Positions 7,725 to 12,301 of a DNA stretch of 12,301 nucleotides are shown here, one piece after another. The DNA comes from Actinomycetota bacterium (lineage in GTDB: Bacteria > Actinomycetota > Thermoleophilia > UBA2241): assembly GCA_003164655.1 (NCBI GenBank), contig PLTW01000223.1, forward strand, positions 1 through 12,301, read 5' to 3'. Both the position numbers and the translations under genes were made by a program. Under the pieces are notes generated by a model, which was given only the letters and a program-made list of their open reading frames with translations, made no database searches and was not told where the DNA came from. Numbering within the stretch: the stretch's first letter is position 1; each line of letters begins with the position of its first letter.

Positions 7725-10700
7725 AGCCGGAGTTCCTCATCAACCGTGAGGGCGAGCGAGTCGCCGACGCGATCAACTCCCACCTCGAGTTCCTCCTCCA
7801 GACCCAGGCGCAGCCCTTCGAGCTGGCCATCTCCACGGCGTACTTCAACCCCGATGGCTTCAACCTGCTGGCTGACACATTGGAGAAGGTGGGAACGGTC
7901 CGGCTGGTGCTGGGCGCCGAGCCGGAGGGCTCCGAGCGGCAGCTCCGGCGTCTCGATCCAACGAGCGGTCCCGAGGAGATGAAGCGGGCGCGTTTGCGCC
8001 GCGCCCTGGCGGGCCACACCGATACGCTGACCGCCGACCGCGATCTACTGGGGTTCTCGCTTGAGGCCGACGCGGCCGCCCAGCGTTTGATCCACTGGCT
8101 GGAGTCGGGCCGTGTGCAGGTGCGTCGCTACGAGGAGGGCTTCCTGCACGGCAAGACGTTCCTGGTGACGACCGACGACGAGGGCGCCATCGTCGGCTCC
8201 TCGAACCTCACCTATGCCGGTCTGGCAGTCAACAACGAGCTCAACCTTGGCCAGTACCAGCCGCACGTGGTCAAGCAGGTTCGCGGATGGTTCGAAGACG
8301 TGTGGGAGCACTCCGCCGAGTTCGACTTGGCGAGCATCTTCGAGGCTCGCTACCTGCCGCACAGCCCGTATCTCATCTATCTGCGCATGCTCTGGGAACG
8401 CTACGGCGCTGAGGTCGAGCAGGAGGTCGGCGACGGCGCCGGTATCCATTTGACGGGCTTCCAGCAGGACGGCGTCTGGCGTGCTCAGCGCATCCTCGAA
8501 GATATGCACGGCGTCTTGGTCGCCGACGGAGTGGGTCTCGGCAAGACCTTCATCGCTGGCGAGCTAATCCGCAAGGCGGTGCGCGAGCGCCGGCAGCGCG
8601 TGCTATTGGTCAGCCCAGCGGCACTACGCGACGGCCCTTGGCGGGCCTTCCTCGAGCGCGAGCAGCTCGGCGTAAGGAACGTCTCCTATGAGGAGCTCTC
8701 AGTCGACCGTCAGCTCAACCCGAGGGGTGACGGGGACCACCTCGTCTTCGACAAAGACGAGTACGCCATGGTGGTGATCGACGAGGCTCAGGCCTATCGC
8801 AACCCCGACGCGCAGCGCGCCGCCGTGCTGCGCAAGCTGCTCGAGGGTACACCGCCCAAGGACCTCGTGCTGCTCACCGCGACGCCGGTCAACAACTCGC
8901 TTTGGGACCTCTACTACCTGCTCGCCTACTTCATCCGCAACGACGCCGCTTTTGCCCACGCCGGCATTCGTTCGCTCAAGGCGCACTTCGGCGAGGCCAT
9001 GGCGCTCGACCCCGACGATCTCTCGCCCGACAAGCTCTTCGATGTGCTCGACGTCGTCGTTGTGCGCCGCACACGGCACTTCGTGAAGCGCTACTACCCC
9101 AACGAAATGGTGCGCATGGGCGGCGTGGACGTGCCGATCCGCTTCCCGACGCCGCAGGTCAGACGCGTGGCCTACGACCTCGACGATGTTTTGCCCAGCT
9201 TCTTCGATCGCTTCGCCCACGCCTTGGACTGCGGCGACGGCGAGTGCGAGCACGACCCCGAGGTGGCCGACTGTCCGGTGTTGCGCCTGGCACGCTACGT
9301 GCCCTCGAAGTACCTCAAAGGCGGCCATGCCGAGTCGTTCGAGCTGCAGCTCGCCGGACTGTTGCGCTCCGGTCTGCTGAAGCGCTTCGAGTCGTCGGCG
9401 CACGCCTTCGCTCTCACCTGCGAACGCATGGCCGCCTCGCACGATGGTTTCCTGGCGATCCTCGATGCGGGCTGGGTCGTGAAGGGCAGTGCGCTGACTG
9501 ACTGGATGGCCACAGACTCCGACGATTTCGATGCCGAAACCTTGGACAAGGGCGATCGCCAGCCCGCGGTCATGTACGACGTAGAGGCGCTGCGGGCCGA
9601 CGTGCTTTCTGACCGCGACCTGCTCGGGGCCTTCGCCGCCCAAGCGCGGGCGGTGGCCCTGCAGGACGATCCCAAGCTGGCCGTACTGGTCGACGAGCTG
9701 ATTGCGATTGTCGCGGAGGCCGACGAAGAGGGGCTCACGCCCTCGATGCAGCGCGACGACCGCAAGGTCATCATCTTCTCCTACTACGCCGACACGGTGA
9801 ACTGGGTCGCCGACTACCTGGGACGGGCGTTGGATAGCGATGAGCGGCTAAGCGCCTATCGCGACCGCCTTGCCGTGATCAGCGGCCAGCGGGGTGACCG
9901 CGAAGACGTTCTCTGGGGTTTTGCTCCGCGCACGACCGACGCACCGGTGGGACGAGATCAAGACAAGTACGACCTGCTGCTCACCACCGACGTGCTCGCT
10001 GAAGGCGTCAACCTCCAACAAGCACGCCACATCATCAACTACGACCTGCCTTGGAACCCGATGCGCATCGTGCAGCGCCACGGTCGTATCGACCGCATCG
10101 GCAGCCCCCACGATCGGGTCTTTCTGCGTTGCTTCTTTCCCGATGTGCAGCTTGATGCCTTGCTGCGCCTGGAGGAGCGCCTGCAACGCAAGATCGCCCA
10201 AGCGGCGGCCAGTGTGGGAGTCGAAGGCGAGATCATACCGGGCTCAAAGACCGGCGAGGTCACCTTCGCCGAGACGCGCGACGAGATCCTGGCGCTACGT
10301 CGCGAGGACGCGACGCTGCTCGAGCTTGGCGGCGAGAAGGGTGACGCCTACTCCGGCGAGGCCTTCCGCCAGGAGCTGCGCAGGGGACTCGAGCCGAGCT
10401 CACCGTTCAACGCTGCCGTGCGCGGACTGGCCTGGGGGTCGGGAAGCGGGCTGGCACGGGCGGGCGCCGTGCCCGGGTTCGTCTTCTGCGCGCGCGTGGG
10501 AAACCATCCCAGTCCGCAATTCCGCTACGTGGCCTGCGAGGAGGGCGCCGAGCCCGAAGTCGTTGGCGACACCCTGACGTGCCTGTTCCATGCCGAGGCT
10601 ACCCCCGAGACCGAGCGAGTGCTGGACGCCGACACCCACGAGCGCGCATACGATGCCTGGGATCGAGCCCGGCAACACATCTTCGATGAGTGGCAGAAGG

Positions 10701-11035
10701 CGACCGATCCCCGCAACCTGCAGCCCAAGGTGCCCAAGACGATGCGCGATGCGGCCGAGCTGCTGCGTGCGCACCCGCCTGCAGATGTACCCCAGGCTGA
10801 GGTCGAGCGGCTGATTGATGCGGTCGAGGCGCCGTACGGCGTTCGCATTGAGAAGATGATCCGTGAGGCGATGCGCGGGGACGAGCCGTCGGCCAAGAAG
10901 GCGATCGGCGTGGCCGCGAAGGTCAAGGAACTCGGGCTGGAACGACCGGAGCCCGTGCAGGCGCTGCCGGCCATCGAGCTCGACGACGTGCACTTGGTGT
11001 GCTGGCTGGCCATCGTCCCGGCAGCGAGTTCTTGA
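7721..11035 (+). CDS. PLD-nuclease / SNF2-family helicase fusion protein
   Basis: The protein has 1104 residues. The N-terminal ~200 residues are a phospholipase D-like domain with a single HKD motif, H143-G-K145 then GSSNLT at 159-164, as in PLD nucleases that work as dimers. A complete HepA/SNF2 superfamily 2 motor follows: GVGLGKT (270-276, Walker A), VVIDEAQ with DEAQ at 354-357 (Walker B), LTATP (385-389, motif III), TTDVLAEGVNLQ (755-766) and QRHGRIDRIG (785-794, arginine-finger motif VI). C504, C509, H511 and C518 form a possible small zinc knuckle between the two RecA lobes. The C-terminal ~300 residues are helical and end in DDVHLVCWLAI. The likely role is ATP-driven DNA translocation coupled to cleavage of unmodified DNA, with the preceding methyltransferase providing self protection. 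The start is the GTG in the GTGA overlap, with a weak TAGGGA at 7705-7710. Fusion of PLD to SNF2 recalls DISARM components but is a different architecture. Confidence 0.9.
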   Translation: MKPEFLINREGERVADAINSHLEFLLQTQAQPFELAISTAYFNPDGFNLLADTLEKVGTVRLVLGAEPEGSERQLRRLDPTSGPEEMKRARLRRALAGHTDTLTADRDLLGFSLEADAAAQRLIHWLESGRVQVRRYEEGFLHGKTFLVTTDDEGAIVGSSNLTYAGLAVNNELNLGQYQPHVVKQVRGWFEDVWEHSAEFDLASIFEARYLPHSPYLIYLRMLWERYGAEVEQEVGDGAGIHLTGFQQDGVWRAQRILEDMHGVLVADGVGLGKTFIAGELIRKAVRERRQRVLLVSPAALRDGPWRAFLEREQLGVRNVSYEELSVDRQLNPRGDGDHLVFDKDEYAMVVIDEAQAYRNPDAQRAAVLRKLLEGTPPKDLVLLTATPVNNSLWDLYYLLAYFIRNDAAFAHAGIRSLKAHFGEAMALDPDDLSPDKLFDVLDVVVVRRTRHFVKRYYPNEMVRMGGVDVPIRFPTPQVRRVAYDLDDVLPSFFDRFAHALDCGDGECEHDPEVADCPVLRLARYVPSKYLKGGHAESFELQLAGLLRSGLLKRFESSAHAFALTCERMAASHDGFLAILDAGWVVKGSALTDWMATDSDDFDAETLDKGDRQPAVMYDVEALRADVLSDRDLLGAFAAQARAVALQDDPKLAVLVDELIAIVAEADEEGLTPSMQRDDRKVIIFSYYADTVNWVADYLGRALDSDERLSAYRDRLAVISGQRGDREDVLWGFAPRTTDAPVGRDQDKYDLLLTTDVLAEGVNLQQARHIINYDLPWNPMRIVQRHGRIDRIGSPHDRVFLRCFFPDVQLDALLRLEERLQRKIAQAAASVGVEGEIIPGSKTGEVTFAETRDEILALRREDATLLELGGEKGDAYSGEAFRQELRRGLEPSSPFNAAVRGLAWGSGSGLARAGAVPGFVFCARVGNHPSPQFRYVACEEGAEPEVVGDTLTCLFHAEATPETERVLDADTHERAYDAWDRARQHIFDEWQKATDPRNLQPKVPKTMRDAAELLRAHPPADVPQAEVERLIDAVEAPYGVRIEKMIREAMRGDEPSAKKAIGVAAKVKELGLERPEPVQALPAIELDDVHLVCWLAIVPAASS

Positions 11036-11811
11036 CGGAGATCGCCCGACACGCTCGCTCCGCCTCCGAGAGCCTTTGCGAGGATTTGGCTCATCTGTCC
11101 GAGACCTTAGCGGTCCTGCCTGCGGCCTCCAGGCGCGCCGCCCGATGGCGGGTTTCCGCATCGCGATGGAACCTGGTCGAGGCTCCCGATGTTGCCTTCG
11201 ATCTTGCCAAGATGGCGGCGGACTGGTTCGAAGATGCCGGCTTTCGGCCGTGGCCGACAGACACCTCGATGAGCGGGTGTCTGTCTCAGGACTTGCTTGC
11301 GATGCGAGACGCCGGCCAGCTGTCTCGATTTGCGCTGGAATCGGGTGTGCGAAGCCTTCACAGCGCCGGCGACTTGCTGGCACAGCTGGTTCGCACGAGC
11401 TTGCGCCTTTGCGACAACGAGCGATGCAGCCTGGCCCAGATGCTTGGTTCCAGACGAACGTGCATGTGTGCCATGGATGAGCCGGAAGGCCTGCGGCTCA
11501 GCCGCGTCCTTCATGGGTTTCGTGACTCGCCACAGTTCGGCTACGTCGAGGCAGTGAGCAACCGACTCAAGCATCGCAATCTCGTTCCTCACGGGATCCG
11601 GGCGGCTAGAGATCGGGGTTCCGGTGGAGTTGTCGTCGTCAGTCAAGGGCTAAGCGGCTTCTCGCACGACGGCAGGCGTGTTCGGACCGCGAGTCTCTCC
11701 GATCTTGTGAAGAAGGCCGAGCGACTCCGAGAACTCGCGGCCCCCGTGGTGTGCGAGGTGACTAGGATTGTGGACGAAGCGACCGCTCGGGGGCAGGAAG
11801 CCGCGGGGTAG
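11032..11811 (+). CDS. Putative HEPN-like protein, third gene of the defence-like operon
   Basis: The protein has 259 residues if started at the TTG that overlaps the previous stop (TTGA, 11032-11035), mirroring the GTGA junction upstream. A GTG at 10999 would add 11 residues. Neither start has a good ribosome-binding site. The sequence looks almost entirely helical. Residues about 165-190 read FGYVEAVSNRLKHR followed by NLVPHG, giving R182-N183-x3-H187. This is the R-[polar]-x(3-4)-H signature of HEPN domains, many of which are RNases in toxin-antitoxin, abortive-infection and CRISPR systems. Some HEPN families with KHR-type motifs (for example Cthe_2314-like) are not proven nucleases. Family assignment rests on this motif and predicted helicity alone. 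Location and overlap strongly suggest it works with the methyltransferase and PLD-helicase as an effector or accessory. It could instead be an unrelated helical protein. Confidence 0.65.
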   Translation: MTEIARHARSASESLCEDLAHLSETLAVLPAASRRAARWRVSASRWNLVEAPDVAFDLAKMAADWFEDAGFRPWPTDTSMSGCLSQDLLAMRDAGQLSRFALESGVRSLHSAGDLLAQLVRTSLRLCDNERCSLAQMLGSRRTCMCAMDEPEGLRLSRVLHGFRDSPQFGYVEAVSNRLKHRNLVPHGIRAARDRGSGGVVVVSQGLSGFSHDGRRVRTASLSDLVKKAERLRELAAPVVCEVTRIVDEATARGQEAAG

Positions 11812-12301
11812 TCGCCTCGATGCGCCGGCTCGGCTACGCTGTCATGAGCGCTGCAGAGCGAGTCTCGGTCTTGAGCCACCTCGGTCACGCGTCGACTCAC
11901 TGGGATAACCGCCAGCAGACGGTGTCACTCCCGCGACCAGACAGGACAAGGAGACCTCCAGTAGGACCGCGCCCGCGGGCAGGATCATTCGTGATGTCGG
12001 CGCATGTTGGCGCTGACCGATTCTGCTGGAGAACTTCACAAGTGGTGTCGTCGGCGTGGGGTCGGCAAAGCGCGATAACTCCCTGCAAAGGGCGGCTTTG
12101 TGTGGGCCAGACATGATTCGAAGACCTGTGCGCACGTGACAACCAGATTGTGAACCGCCGCTGACCTCACTGCCCTTCCGGCCTGCACGGGCGAGTGGGA
12201 CGATGTCCGTGGAGGGAAGGCGGCCACGCTGCCGACTCGAGACGGTTACACACGCGGAGCAACTCCAACTCCATGCCGTCTGGCTTTAGGCGCGGCATGG
12301 C
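11812..12301. other. Gene-free tail after the operon
   Basis: About 490 bp follow the third gene. The longest frame, 11820-12116 on the plus strand (98 residues), lacks a ribosome-binding site and is rich in Arg, Pro and Ser. Minus-strand frames overlap it and look equally unlike proteins. No clear T-tailed terminator, tRNA or integrase was found. The only structured element I see is the inverted repeat at 12271-12300. The region may be degenerate DNA at the edge of an accessory island. Confidence 0.4.
12271..12300. repeat. Perfect 8-bp inverted repeat at the window edge
   Basis: CCATGCCG (12271-12278) is exactly complemented by CGGCATGG (12293-12300) with a 14-nt loop. No T run can be seen because the window ends at 12301. 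It may be a terminator for a gene beyond the window, an operator, or chance. Confidence 0.35.

Noticed and set aside
8699..9643. Minus-strand open frame of 314 codons within the PLD-helicase gene
   Set aside because: It lies antisense to well-defined helicase motifs and reads as a GC-driven shadow.
11820..12116. Small frame containing LSHLGHAST, reminiscent of the LGHAS box of tyrosine recombinases
   Set aside because: The match is only a few residues, no TT-x-x-Y continuation exists in any frame, and no Arg/His catalytic context is present, so it is probably chance.

Overview
The window is a 12.3 kb GC-rich stretch of bacterial DNA. GTG/TTG starts, Arg/Ala-rich proteins and a lipoprotein carrying a PQQ-type beta-propeller fit a high-GC actinobacterium, possibly Thermoleophilia/Solirubrobacterales. 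That placement is inference, because no rRNA or marker gene is present. No tRNA, CRISPR array, insertion sequence or complete integrase was seen.

Left part (1-1720): a minus-strand C-terminal remnant resembling Mrr-type restriction endonucleases (239-478) faces away from a plus-strand pair of small membrane-anchored proteins (548-1060 and 1057-1515). The pair is coupled by a GTGA overlap. A minus-strand terminator-like hairpin (1698-1729) closes the next gene. That gene (1718-3289, minus) encodes a secreted lipoprotein with PQQ-like beta-propeller repeats and looks like ordinary chromosomal content.

Right part (3720-11811): this is the notable block, a tightly packed three-gene plus-strand operon. 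It encodes (1) a 1334-residue Eco57I-family (type IIG-like) adenine-specific DNA methyltransferase with a long N-terminal extension, (2) a 1104-residue protein with an N-terminal PLD-type nuclease domain (one HKD motif) followed by a full SNF2/HepA helicase, and (3) a 259-residue protein of unknown family with a HEPN-style R-N-x3-H motif. Each junction is a 4-nt stop/start overlap (GTGA, then TTGA). The likely design is that the methyltransferase marks self DNA, the PLD-helicase translocates on and cuts unmodified DNA, and the small protein may be an RNase-type effector or accessory. The parts recall DISARM (methylase, helicase, PLD), but PLD is fused to the helicase and no DrmA- or DrmB-like (DUF1998) gene is in the window. 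It is best described as a restriction/DISARM-like defence module of a type I cannot match to a named system.

The two longer gene-free stretches, 3290-3719 and 11812-12301, contain only weak hairpins and implausible ORFs. The downstream one may be degenerate island-edge DNA.
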